Source: Bacteroidota bacterium
Lineage (GTDB): Bacteria; Bacteroidota; Bacteroidia; Sphingobacteriales; Sphingobacteriaceae
Assembly (NCBI GenBank): GCA_013287375.1
Contig: JABDDX010000001.1
Coordinates: forward strand, 1 to 64,000
Length of the DNA stretch: 64,000 nucleotides
Direction: 5' to 3'
The notes below the pieces were generated by a model. It searched no databases and was not told the DNA's origin. It saw nothing but the letters and a program-made list of their open reading frames with translations. Positions 36,087-43,599 of the stretch are shown in pieces. How positions within the stretch are numbered: the stretch's first letter is position 1; each line of letters opens with the position of its first letter. The translations under genes were made by a program, and so were the position numbers.

Positions 36087-39000
36087 TTAAAAAGTGACAT
36101 CAACTCCCGCTAAAAATGTGCGCACAGCAGGGTAGGTGCCATAGTCAATTCCCTGTTTAGTATTGTCGTTGTCGTAAAAGTTTACTTCCGGATCTAACCC
36201 GCTGTATTTGGTTATGGTTAATAGGTTTTGGCCCGATATATAGATCCTTAATTTCTTAGCTCCAATTTTTGAAGCAAGGTTGTTGGTAAACGTGTAGCCT
36301 AATGATGCATTTTTAAGTTTTAAGTATGATCCGTTTTCTATATAACGGTCGGTTACCTGTGGCACCGGCGAGTCCGTAGCGCGTGCAACTGTACCATTTG
36401 GATTTGTCGGGCTCCATCTGTTTAATAAAGTGGCTGAGGCGTTTTGGGTAAGTGTTGGGCGTTCTAAAGTTTGCTGCAACAGGTTGAATATTTTATTGCC
36501 GTATGATCCCTGGAAGAATACTGAAAGATCAAACTGGTTGTAAGAAAACGTATTGGTGATACTACCTGTAAACTTAGGTTGGGCGCTGCCGAGGCTGTGT
36601 TTATCGGCTGTGGTAATTACCCCGTCATGGTTATAATCAACATATTTGGTATCACCTACTTTTTGTGGTACGCCATTTAAAAGCGGTACGCCTTTAGCAA
36701 TATCAGCAGCGGTTAATAAGCCCTGGGTTGAGTATCCCCAAAAAGTACCAACCGGCGAACCGACTTGTACAATTACCGGTGATACCTGCCCCGTTGGTGC
36801 TACCGGAAAATAACTGCTAACACCCGGGCCCAGGCTTAATACCTTGTTACGGTTTTCGGCAAACTCTATATTAGTTTTCCACGAAAAGTGATCTGTTTTT
36901 ACGTTATCAGTATTGATGCCTAGTTCAATACCTTTATTTTCAACACTACCTACGTTTTCTAACTCACTTGCATAGCCTGAGTATAATGGCAATGGTACAT
37001 TAAGTAAAAGATCGGTTGTTTTTTTGTAATAAGCGTCGAACGTTAGGTTAACCCGGCTATTAAATAAACCAAGATCAAGGCCGGCATCATATTGTGTAGT
37101 AGTTTCCCATTTAAGGTTTGGGTTATCTATTTGTACTGGTGATATACCGGTTACCAATTTGCTGCCAAAATAATAATTGGTTGGTGCTAATGCGGCTAAT
37201 GAGCTATATGGCGGTACCTCTGAGTTACCAGTTTGCCCAGCACTTACTCTTAGTTTTAAACTGCTGATGTCCTGTGCCAGTGGTTTAAAAAAATCGTTCC
37301 TGTCAATGTTCCATGAAAAACCTGCTGATGGGAAATAGCCCCATTTATTGTTGGCGCCTAATTTGGATGAACCATCAGCCCGTGCAGAAACAGTTAAATT
37401 ATAAATGTGCAGATAAGAGTAGTTAACCCTCGCCAAATAAGAATCTAAAGCCTGGCTGGCAAAACTTGATGTTGGCAAATTGGCCACACCTGCATAAGAA
37501 AGATTATTGTAAGAGGTTAAATCATTCGGAAATTTTTGTGCTGATGCTGTTGACGATGAAAAACGAGTGTATTGAGTGGTATAACCCGCCAGTATGTTTA
37601 AAAAGTTGGTGTTGTTAAAGGTATGATCATAAGTAAGCGTGTTCTCATTTAACCAGCTTAACTCATTACCATTTCCTATCGATGCGTAACCTTGATCGGC
37701 ATAGCCACCGGAGGTGTTCGATGGCGCATAGTAATCCTGAACGGTATTTAATATATCAACGCCTGCGGTTACCTTTAAGGTAAGGTCGGTTAATAACTTA
37801 TATTCACCGGCAACATTTCCTAATACACGTGTTAATGTGGTAGTGTTGGTTGTTTCGGTGATGTCCTGTAATGGGTTAGTTGGTGTGGGAATGTAGGGAC
37901 TATTGGTATAGTAGCTGCCATCTGGATTTGTTATTGGCGACGTCGGTGGGGTTAGTAATAAGGTTGCAAAAGCATTGCTAAAGTTAATGCTGTTGTATGC
38001 ACTGCCTACAAGCTTGTTTTCTATCGACTGACTACCAAAAACGTTGGTTGATATTTTAAACTTATCGGTTACGTTTTTTTCATAATTAACGCGTGCAGAA
38101 TACCTTTTGAACCCGGTATTTAAAATGGTACCCTCCTGATTAAAATAATTACCTGAAACCAGGTAACGGGATTTTTCATCACCGCCGGATATAGACAACT
38201 CTCCGTTATACTCAGGTGCATTCCTAAGCGCGGCATTTTGCCAGTTTGATCCGGTACCTAAAGCAGCTAATTGTGCCGGGGTGTAAGTTGGTGCAACACC
38301 ATCGCTTAAGTTTATATCATTTACTAATGATCCCCATTGTGTGGCATTTAAAAGGTCGAGTTTTTTAGCGATGGTCTGATCGCCAAAATAGCTGCTGAAG
38401 TTAACATTGTTGGTACCCTTCTTTCCTTTTTTGGTGGTGATGATAACCACACCATTGGCGCCATGCGAGCCATAAATAGCGGTTGCCGAAGCATCCTTTA
38501 ATACTTCGATGGATTCAATATCACTCGGGTTGATGGTAGATAACGCGTTTACACTGGTGCCGTTTGAACCAACATTCGCATAGTCGTTATCATTATAAAT
38601 AATAAAACCATCTATTACATAAAGCGGAGCATTACCAAAAGAAATAGAGTTACCGCCGCGCACCCTGATGGTAGCGCTACTGCCCGGCTGCCCGGAATTT
38701 TGTGTAACAGCTACGCCAGATACCGCACCTTGCAACAAATTATCAAATGAGGCGGCAGGCTGATTTAAGATGTTTTTGGGTACTGAGCCGATAGCGCCTG
38801 TTAAATCGCTTTTCTTCTGTGTACCGTAACCTACTACAACTACATCATTCAGTTGGGCAATGTTTTCGGCAAGTTGTATATTAACCGGCGTGCCGTTGGC
38901 AACAACTTCTTTTGTTTTATAGCCAATAAAGCTTACTACTAAAGTGTAAGGCAATTTCTGACCGGTAACAAATATAAAGTGGCCATTTGAGCCTGTAGTT

Positions 39001-39200
39001 ACCTCATGCGTAACGTTTTTTATACGTAGGGTAACACCTGCAATTGGTTGCCTGGTAACGCTATCAACAACGGTACCTTCAATCCTGGAGTTAATAACGG
39101 GTACATCTTTTTGCGCGAAGGCAGAGAAAGGTATAATTAAGAATAAAAGGGCTTTTAAAAACTTATTTAGTACGTGTTTTGCATGGATATATATTTCCAT
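36087..39200 (-). CDS. SusC/RagA family TonB-dependent transporter, locus 1
   Basis: This 1037-residue outer-membrane channel starts MEIYIHAKHVLNKFLKAL, with a signal peptide ending SAFA|QK. It then has a carboxypeptidase-regulatory-like domain (EGTVVDSVTRQPIAGVTLRI), the TonB box-near text NDVVVVGYGTQKKSDLTGA, a plug with LYVIDGFIIYNDND and SIEVLKDASATAIYGS, and a 22-strand barrel ending VDVTF. It imports a ligand with SusD at the cost of TonB energy. The ligand is not a clear polysaccharide: no glycosidase is in the operon. It is preceded by a conserved structured leader and a poly-Cys ORF. Confidence 0.96.
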   Translation of the reverse strand: MEIYIHAKHVLNKFLKALLFLIIPFSAFAQKDVPVINSRIEGTVVDSVTRQPIAGVTLRIKNVTHEVTTGSNGHFIFVTGQKLPYTLVVSFIGYKTKEVVANGTPVNIQLAENIAQLNDVVVVGYGTQKKSDLTGAIGSVPKNILNQPAASFDNLLQGAVSGVAVTQNSGQPGSSATIRVRGGNSISFGNAPLYVIDGFIIYNDNDYANVGSNGTSVNALSTINPSDIESIEVLKDASATAIYGSHGANGVVIITTKKGKKGTNNVNFSSYFGDQTIAKKLDLLNATQWGSLVNDINLSDGVAPTYTPAQLAALGTGSNWQNAALRNAPEYNGELSISGGDEKSRYLVSGNYFNQEGTILNTGFKRYSARVNYEKNVTDKFKISTNVFGSQSIENKLVGSAYNSINFSNAFATLLLTPPTSPITNPDGSYYTNSPYIPTPTNPLQDITETTNTTTLTRVLGNVAGEYKLLTDLTLKVTAGVDILNTVQDYYAPSNTSGGYADQGYASIGNGNELSWLNENTLTYDHTFNNTNFLNILAGYTTQYTRFSSSTASAQKFPNDLTSYNNLSYAGVANLPTSSFASQALDSYLARVNYSYLHIYNLTVSARADGSSKLGANNKWGYFPSAGFSWNIDRNDFFKPLAQDISSLKLRVSAGQTGNSEVPPYSSLAALAPTNYYFGSKLVTGISPVQIDNPNLKWETTTQYDAGLDLGLFNSRVNLTFDAYYKKTTDLLLNVPLPLYSGYASELENVGSVENKGIELGINTDNVKTDHFSWKTNIEFAENRNKVLSLGPGVSSYFPVAPTGQVSPVIVQVGSPVGTFWGYSTQGLLTAADIAKGVPLLNGVPQKVGDTKYVDYNHDGVITTADKHSLGSAQPKFTGSITNTFSYNQFDLSVFFQGSYGNKIFNLLQQTLERPTLTQNASATLLNRWSPTNPNGTVARATDSPVPQVTDRYIENGSYLKLKNASLGYTFTNNLASKIGAKKLRIYISGQNLLTITKYSGLDPEVNFYDNDNTKQGIDYGTYPAVRTFLAGVDVTF

Positions 39201-39322
39201 ATATTTAAATGTTTTATGTTAATGATTCAATTCGTTCGTAAAACTTTGATGATCAGTGTGTGATTCGCAGTCGTTGCTGATCCATCATGTAATTAACCGG
39301 CAAGGCTTCCTTGCCGGTTTGT
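39183..39322 (-). promoter_or_regulatory. Conserved structured leader of SusC, locus 1
   Basis: This block is almost identical to 56421-56561 in front of the second SusC. It has a perfect 10-bp hairpin (ACCGGCAAGG, loop AAG, CCTTGCCGGT; 39296-39318), then TGATGGATCAG pairing with CTGATCATCA, then a stem (TATGGA with TCCATG) that holds the SusC start codon. Two copies kept alike in an otherwise divergent gap argue for an RNA-level function. Confidence 0.75.
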
Positions 39323-39383
39323 TTTTATAGGTAAATTTAAAGGGCCATTTGTGTTTTTTTTAATTGTAAGGGATATAAACCGC

Positions 39384-39416
39384 ACATGACATTGCCTATG
39401 CAACTCGCACTCATGT
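39384..39416 (-). promoter_or_regulatory. Candidate RNA stem between leader peptide and SusC, locus 1
   Basis: ACATGA (minus strand, 39416-39411) pairs with TCATGT (39389-39384) around the segment AGGCAAT (39397-39391). Locus 2 has AGGCAAT within a stem made of different bases (56326-56356). A changed stem around a fixed loop suggests a folded RNA, but two copies are weak evidence. Confidence 0.4.
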
Positions 39417-39452
39417 AACAATCAATAAATTTCAAGGTGAAGGTTGATTGTT

Positions 39453-39545
39453 TTAGCAACAACAACACGCACAACACATTCGCTGTACCGGGGCGATACT
39501 CAAAGCGGTTAATGTATTCATGTGAAAATGTAAAAAAGCTTTCAT
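39453..39545 (-). CDS. Poly-Cys leader peptide, locus 1
   Basis: A 30-codon frame begins at ATG 39543-39545 (MKAFLHFHMNTLTALSIAP) and ends with MCCACCCC before TAA: six of the last seven codons are Cys (TGT TGT GCG TGT TGT TGT TGC). An ATG eight codons later gives a 22-residue form; the longer one is preferred because its distance from the -7 box (18 bp) equals that of locus 2. No other gene feature explains the frame. As in amino-acid attenuators, stalling at the Cys run could change folding of the SusC leader. That role is inference. Confidence 0.75.
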   Translation of the reverse strand: MKAFLHFHMNTLTALSIAPVQRMCCACCCC

Positions 39546-39563
39546 TGCGTTTGTTCTACACGG

Positions 39564-39616
39564 CGAATATATAAAATAATCTACATATTCTACTAAATAT
39601 GTAGATTTTATAGAAT
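39564..39616 (-). promoter_or_regulatory. Promoter and palindromic site of the locus 1 leader
   Basis: On the minus strand, a -7 box TATATTCG (39571-39564) stands 18 bp before the leader ATG. The site TCTACATATTTAGTAGA (39605-39589) ends 17 bp upstream of the box. A second half-site makes it part of a 30-bp inverted array (39587-39616). No -33 TTTG is present, so activation may depend on the bound protein; a repressor is equally possible. Confidence 0.7.
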
Positions 39617-39730
39617 ATTTGAAATTTAAAACGATAATCCTCAATAAAATTCAACTATAAAGGGGCAAAACAGTATTAAATTTATATTTTGTTTATACCT
39701 ATTTTTAGCTCATCAATTTATAAGCCTAAA

Positions 39731-40546
39731 ATGAAACTGATAAAATATGTAATGCTATTGGTTATGCTGTTTGCGATGCAAATAACAATGGCGCAAACCG
39801 ATAATACATGGAATGGTAAAAAATGCGCGGTTGTACTCACCTATGATGATGCGATTAACGTTGATTTAGACAATGTTATCCCAGCGCTGGATTCACTGGG
39901 TTTTAAAGCGACATTTTACCTGATAGGTTCATCGCCGGTGGTAAACCTAAGGGTTAACGAATGGCGGGCGGCGGCAATGCACGGGCACGAATTGGGTAAT
40001 CATTCGCTTTTTCACCCATGCGATGGTAGCTTGCCAGGGCGTGGGTTTGTGACCCCGGATAATGATTTAAGCAAATACACAGTAACCCGGGCCGTGAATG
40101 AGATCAGGGTAAATAACACCTTGCTGAAAGCCATTGACGGTAAGGATTTGAGGACATTTGCTTATCCATGTGGCGACTTGTCTGTAGGCGGACAATACTT
40201 TTATGACCAACTGGCAAATGAATTTGCCGGCGCGCGTGGGGTAATGCCGGGATTACAAACCATAGATGAGGTAAACCTTACGAATATTGAATGCTATGGT
40301 ATCAACGGACAATCTGCCGGTTATATGATTGATCTGGTAAAGAAAGCAATGGAAACACATACGCTGCTTGTTTTCCTCTTTCATGGCGTTGGCGGCGGGC
40401 ATAGTATAAATGTGTCCCTTAGCGCCCACAGTGCCCTTCTGCATTATTTGAATCAAAACAAAAAGAATATATGGATAGCACCTATGGTACAGGTAGCATC
40501 ATATATAAAAAACCATCAGACTGTAGCCTCAAACAAAGCGAAATAA
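39731..40546 (+). CDS. Secreted polysaccharide deacetylase family protein
   Basis: The ATG at 39731 begins a signal peptide (MKLIKYVMLLVMLFAMQITM, cut after AMA|Q region), better than a start 14 codons earlier. The 271-residue protein has the NodB-fold acid motif LTYDDAIN, the His pair in HGHELGNHSLFHP, then FAYPCGDL and LFHGVGGGH, as in carbohydrate esterase family 4. It should remove acetyl groups from GlcNAc polymers or other glycans. It lies divergent from the poly-Cys leader; whether the site at 39587-39616 affects it is not clear. Confidence 0.88.
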   Translation: MKLIKYVMLLVMLFAMQITMAQTDNTWNGKKCAVVLTYDDAINVDLDNVIPALDSLGFKATFYLIGSSPVVNLRVNEWRAAAMHGHELGNHSLFHPCDGSLPGRGFVTPDNDLSKYTVTRAVNEIRVNNTLLKAIDGKDLRTFAYPCGDLSVGGQYFYDQLANEFAGARGVMPGLQTIDEVNLTNIECYGINGQSAGYMIDLVKKAMETHTLLVFLFHGVGGGHSINVSLSAHSALLHYLNQNKKNIWIAPMVQVASYIKNHQTVASNKAK

Positions 40547-40614
40547 ATATTTTTATTAGTTAGTATTAAAAAATATAAAAATGCTTAACTTAGTATTATA
40601 CCAATTATAATACT

Positions 40615-41067
40615 ATGACTACGCTCGAAAAAATAAAATTTTGGGGTGATCATCATAATCCCAAATGGCTGGTGTTTTTTAGAATCGCACTTGGCCTGGC
40701 ACTGATTTGGAAAGGCATCGCGTTTATCTTAAATTTAAATGTGCTGGCCGATTTCCTACACGATACTGGTTTAACGGAAAGTATAAGTGCTTCGGTATCT
40801 ATCTCAGTATTAGCAGATTTGATTATAGCGCTGCATCTAATCGGAGGTATTTGTATTGCTTTCGGTTTGCGTACCCGCTTGTTTTGTTTACTTAACTTAC
40901 CCGTCTTATTAGGAGCCGTATTTTTGATCAGCTTAAAACAAAGTGTTTTAAAACCCTATTCCGAAGTATGGTTATCCATAATAGTGCTTGTGGCAATTAT
41001 TGGATTTCTGATCGAAGGTAACGGGCAATTTGCGGTTGAACACGATGTGCAGGAAACAACTAGCTAA
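40615..41067 (+). CDS. DoxX-like membrane protein
   Basis: The 150-residue protein has four hydrophobic helices and text typical of the DoxX family: PKWLVFFRIALGLALIWKG, then SISVLADLIIALHLIGGICI AFG as a broken pair of helices, then LRTRLFCLLNLPVLLGAVF. Members sit in the inner membrane, and some help terminal oxidases or redox defence. The precise role here is unknown. It is 68 bp after the deacetylase gene and is followed by a terminator. Confidence 0.8.
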   Translation: MTTLEKIKFWGDHHNPKWLVFFRIALGLALIWKGIAFILNLNVLADFLHDTGLTESISASVSISVLADLIIALHLIGGICIAFGLRTRLFCLLNLPVLLGAVFLISLKQSVLKPYSEVWLSIIVLVAIIGFLIEGNGQFAVEHDVQETTS

Positions 41068-41103
41068 ATCACCACTTTAAACCCGGTAAATCTCATCATT
41101 TTG

Positions 41104-41137
41104 AAAGGTCTTTTTCCGTGAGAATAAGACCTTTTTT
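41104..41137 (+). terminator. Intrinsic terminator after the DoxX-like gene
   Basis: AAAGGTCTT (41104-41112) pairs with AAGACCTTT, with inner TTTC/AGAA pairing, and runs into a T-tract ending at 41137. Confidence 0.85.
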
Positions 41138-41163
41138 ATGCCTTAAAATTCCAATGCGGCCGT

Positions 41164-41369
41164 GCTGTACCACAGTATAAGTGGAACAGATGGTACACTT
41201 TTCGCCCCAAAAACACCCAAAATGATCCTCAAATGGAAGCTTTTAGGGTGGTTTTTGGCTGATAAAAACCTGTTTTAGGCTTAAAAACGATTGAAAAACA
41301 TCGCTTTTTGCTAATTTTTGATGGAAAATTGTAGGTTTTTATAGCTTTTGGATTGGGTTTTGGTACAGC
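41164..41369. other. 206-bp segment bounded by 9-bp inverted repeats
   Basis: GCTGTACCA (41164-41172) and TGGTACAGC (41361-41369) bound an AT-rich segment with no coding frame and one inner TGGTAC. This could be a small non-autonomous element, but no target duplication is evident at its edges. Confidence 0.3.
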
Positions 41370-41444
41370 TTGAAACTTTGAATATGGTAAAAGCATAGAT
41401 TCTAAATACGTTAAACTAATCTCTAATCAACCGTTTTGATTATG

Positions 41445-41532
41445 GTCGGTGTTTTCACCGCACCATCGTTTGATTAGCGTAACACAGCAAGTCATTTAGC
41501 TATTCCGCAGTGGTGCGGTGAAAAACACCGAC
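41445..41532. repeat. Intergenic palindromic repeat
   Basis: The left arm GTCGGTGTTTTCACCGCACC (41445-41464, plus one base) and right arm (41511-41532) are reverse complements except for one inserted A. Each arm also folds on itself (CGGTG/CACCG). A half copy lies at 43063-43081 (GGTGTTTTCACCGTACCAC). The rest of 41138-41768 shows no gene that I can support. Confidence 0.7.
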
Positions 41533-41768
41533 TACTGGCTGAGATCATTAACAGATGATTAAGATCTGAGTTACTAAGTTGTGAAAAAAGTAATAATTTC
41601 TCTGTAGCTTTATAAATAACCAATTCTTACCTAAGAAGAATGCAACTTTATAAACAAATATAACCTGTAAGCGTTTTTGGCAATAGTAAGATGCTTCGTT
41701 AAGCTGTTTTTTTTGTATTAGCTTACTAAACAAATAGTTACACCAATAATTAACCTAAATAAAGCTTT

Positions 41769-42983
41769 ATGAACAATTTTAAGCGTATCGGTATAGCCAT
41801 TGCCGGGGTTATACTACAAATCGCACTAGGCTCGGTATATGCATGGAGCGTGTTCAGGGTACCGCTGGCCAAACAATTTCACTGGACAAATCCACAAGTT
41901 ACATTAACCTTTACCATTGCTATAATGGCTTTGGGCTTCGCCTCGTTTTTTGGCGGATTATGGCTTAAAAAAGTCGGCCCGCGGGTTGTTGCCATAACGG
42001 GTGGCTTTCTTTACGGAGCCGGTGTATTCTTAGCCAGCTTTTCTGATCACGGATTGTGGTGGCTTTATATAAGCTACGGGATAATCGGCGGTATAGGGCT
42101 GGGCTTTTCATATATCATTCCTATTTCAGTATTGGTAAAATGGTTCCCTGATAAACGCGGACTGATGACTGGAATTGCTGTTGGCGGCTTTGGCATTGGC
42201 GCACTAATTACCGCGCCCGTTGCAACGCGCCTTATTCAAAGCGTGGGTGTTTTACACACATTTGCCTACCTGGGTATAGCCTACATGATTACAGCTGTAA
42301 CAGCCGCGTACTTTATGCAAAACCCACCCGACGGATGGGCGCCTGCAGGCTGGGATAAAGGGGCTGCCCAAAAAGCGCAAAAAACCACTGCGGACTTTAC
42401 GCTGAAGCAGTCCTTAAAAACCTGGCAATGGTGGGGCTTATGGCTATTACTTTTCCTTAACACCACTGCTGGTATTTCCATCATTTCGCAGGAATCACCA
42501 ATGTTTCAGGAGTTTGCTAAAGTAAATGCTATTGTAGCCGCCGGTATGGTGGGAATAGTGAGCATAGGGAATGCGCTTGGACGTGTTTTTTGGGCATGGA
42601 CGTCGGATTTTTTAGGCCGTAAGGGAACTTTTGCCGTAATGTTTATTGTGCAGGTCTTACTATTCTGGCTATTGCCTAATTTTCATACAACCACAAGCAT
42701 TACCGTATTGGTATTTCTGATATTGATGTGCTACGGTGGTGGTTTCGGAACCATGCCAGCCTTCGCCGCCGATTATTTTGGCTCGGCGAATGTGGGCTCA
42801 ATTTATGGGTTGATATTAACCGCATGGGGCTTTGCCAGTGCATTCGGGCCGTTGCTTATCGCCAATTTAAGGCAGTCGAGCGGTTCATTTGCGGGCGGCC
42901 TGCATATTATTGCCATACTAATGGCCATATCGGTAGTATTGCCGCTGCTGCTCAAAAAGCCTTCGGCGCCAGTCACTCATTAA
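41769..42983 (+). CDS. OFA family MFS transporter
   Basis: The 404-residue, 12-helix major facilitator belongs to the oxalate:formate antiporter group. Diagnostic texts are LGSVYAWSVFRVPLAKQF in helix 1, YGIIGGIGLGFSYIIPISVL, and KWFPDKRGLMTGIAVGGFG. It should exchange a small carboxylic acid across the inner membrane; oxalate and formate are only the family's namesake substrates. No oxalate-degrading gene is near. The 700-bp gap upstream is full of palindromes. Confidence 0.9.
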   Translation: MNNFKRIGIAIAGVILQIALGSVYAWSVFRVPLAKQFHWTNPQVTLTFTIAIMALGFASFFGGLWLKKVGPRVVAITGGFLYGAGVFLASFSDHGLWWLYISYGIIGGIGLGFSYIIPISVLVKWFPDKRGLMTGIAVGGFGIGALITAPVATRLIQSVGVLHTFAYLGIAYMITAVTAAYFMQNPPDGWAPAGWDKGAAQKAQKTTADFTLKQSLKTWQWWGLWLLLFLNTTAGISIISQESPMFQEFAKVNAIVAAGMVGIVSIGNALGRVFWAWTSDFLGRKGTFAVMFIVQVLLFWLLPNFHTTTSITVLVFLILMCYGGGFGTMPAFAADYFGSANVGSIYGLILTAWGFASAFGPLLIANLRQSSGSFAGGLHIIAILMAISVVLPLLLKKPSAPVTH

Positions 42984-43003
42984 AATATAGCTTTTTAGTT
43001 TTC

Positions 43004-43029
43004 GGAGGGTTTTCTGAAAGAGATCCTCC
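43004..43029. repeat. Hairpin with TTTCTGAAAGAG loop
   Basis: GGAGG (43004-43008) pairs with CCTCC (43025-43029) around a loop containing TTTCTGAAAGAG, with outer AGTTTT/AAAAACT pairing. A second copy of the loop with a different stem is at 45288-45317. It lies between convergent genes and may end transcription in both directions. Confidence 0.65.
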
Positions 43030-43117
43030 AAAAACTGATAGGTTCATCTTCATTCATCCTATGGTGTTTTCACCGTACCACTTTTATAATTCCCTGCGAA
43101 AACTGAATTCGATCTCA

Positions 43118-43582
43118 TTATTTCAATTTAAGTTTCATTCCCTCGTGAGTAGGGCTGAAGCCTATGGATTTATAAAACCGGATCGCATCACTTCTTTTTT
43201 TATCGGTAGTAAGCTGAACTAAATCGCAATCCTGCTCTTTTGCACGCCTAATAATGTATTGAAATACTTGGGTGCCGATACCTTGGCCACGGTATTTAGA
43301 ATCCGTTCTTACCGCCTCAACCTGGGCCCTGAGGCCGCCGCTATAATTCAGGTACTGGATAAAAGTCAGGTGAAATGTTGCCACTTTTTCACCGTTTAAT
43401 TCAACTATAGTTAACTCTTGATTAGGGTCGCTATCAATCCGTTTAAAAGCATGCAAAATTTTTTCGGACAGCACGCCCTGTATATTTTCACGCTTCGCAC
43501 CAAGCACATCATCGGCAAGCATTCTAATAATGTCGTGAAGATCGTCTTGAGTAGCCAGTCTGAATTTAAGTTCTGAGTTCAT
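43118..43582 (-). CDS. GNAT family N-acetyltransferase
   Basis: The 154-residue protein has the GNAT fold: an N-terminal strand-helix (FRLATQDDLHDIIRML), the acetyl-CoA loop RTDSKYRGQGIGTQVFQY (RGQGIG), and the C-terminal DAIRFYKSIGFSPTHEGMKL. The substrate is unknown; the GF-x-x-THEGMK ending is common in small amine acetylases. It follows the FAD dehydrogenase by 17 bp on the same strand, so they probably share a transcript. Confidence 0.9.
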   Translation of the reverse strand: MNSELKFRLATQDDLHDIIRMLADDVLGAKRENIQGVLSEKILHAFKRIDSDPNQELTIVELNGEKVATFHLTFIQYLNYSGGLRAQVEAVRTDSKYRGQGIGTQVFQYIIRRAKEQDCDLVQLTTDKKRSDAIRFYKSIGFSPTHEGMKLKLK

Positions 43583-43599
43583 TGATTATTTAATGGAAA

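Noticed and set aside
30892..39200. GH92 plus SusCD as one polysaccharide utilisation locus
   Set aside because: GH92 is convergent with the SusCD operon and separated by a strong two-way terminator, so they are not one unit.
39453..39644. A 63-codon version of the locus 1 leader frame
   Set aside because: It would start upstream of the -7 box and palindromic site. The 30-codon form fits the promoter and the spacing of locus 2.
41548..41733. 61-codon minus-strand frame
   Set aside because: It lies in an AT-rich gap, has no recognisable domain and abuts the promoter of the OFA transporter gene. Not supported as a gene.
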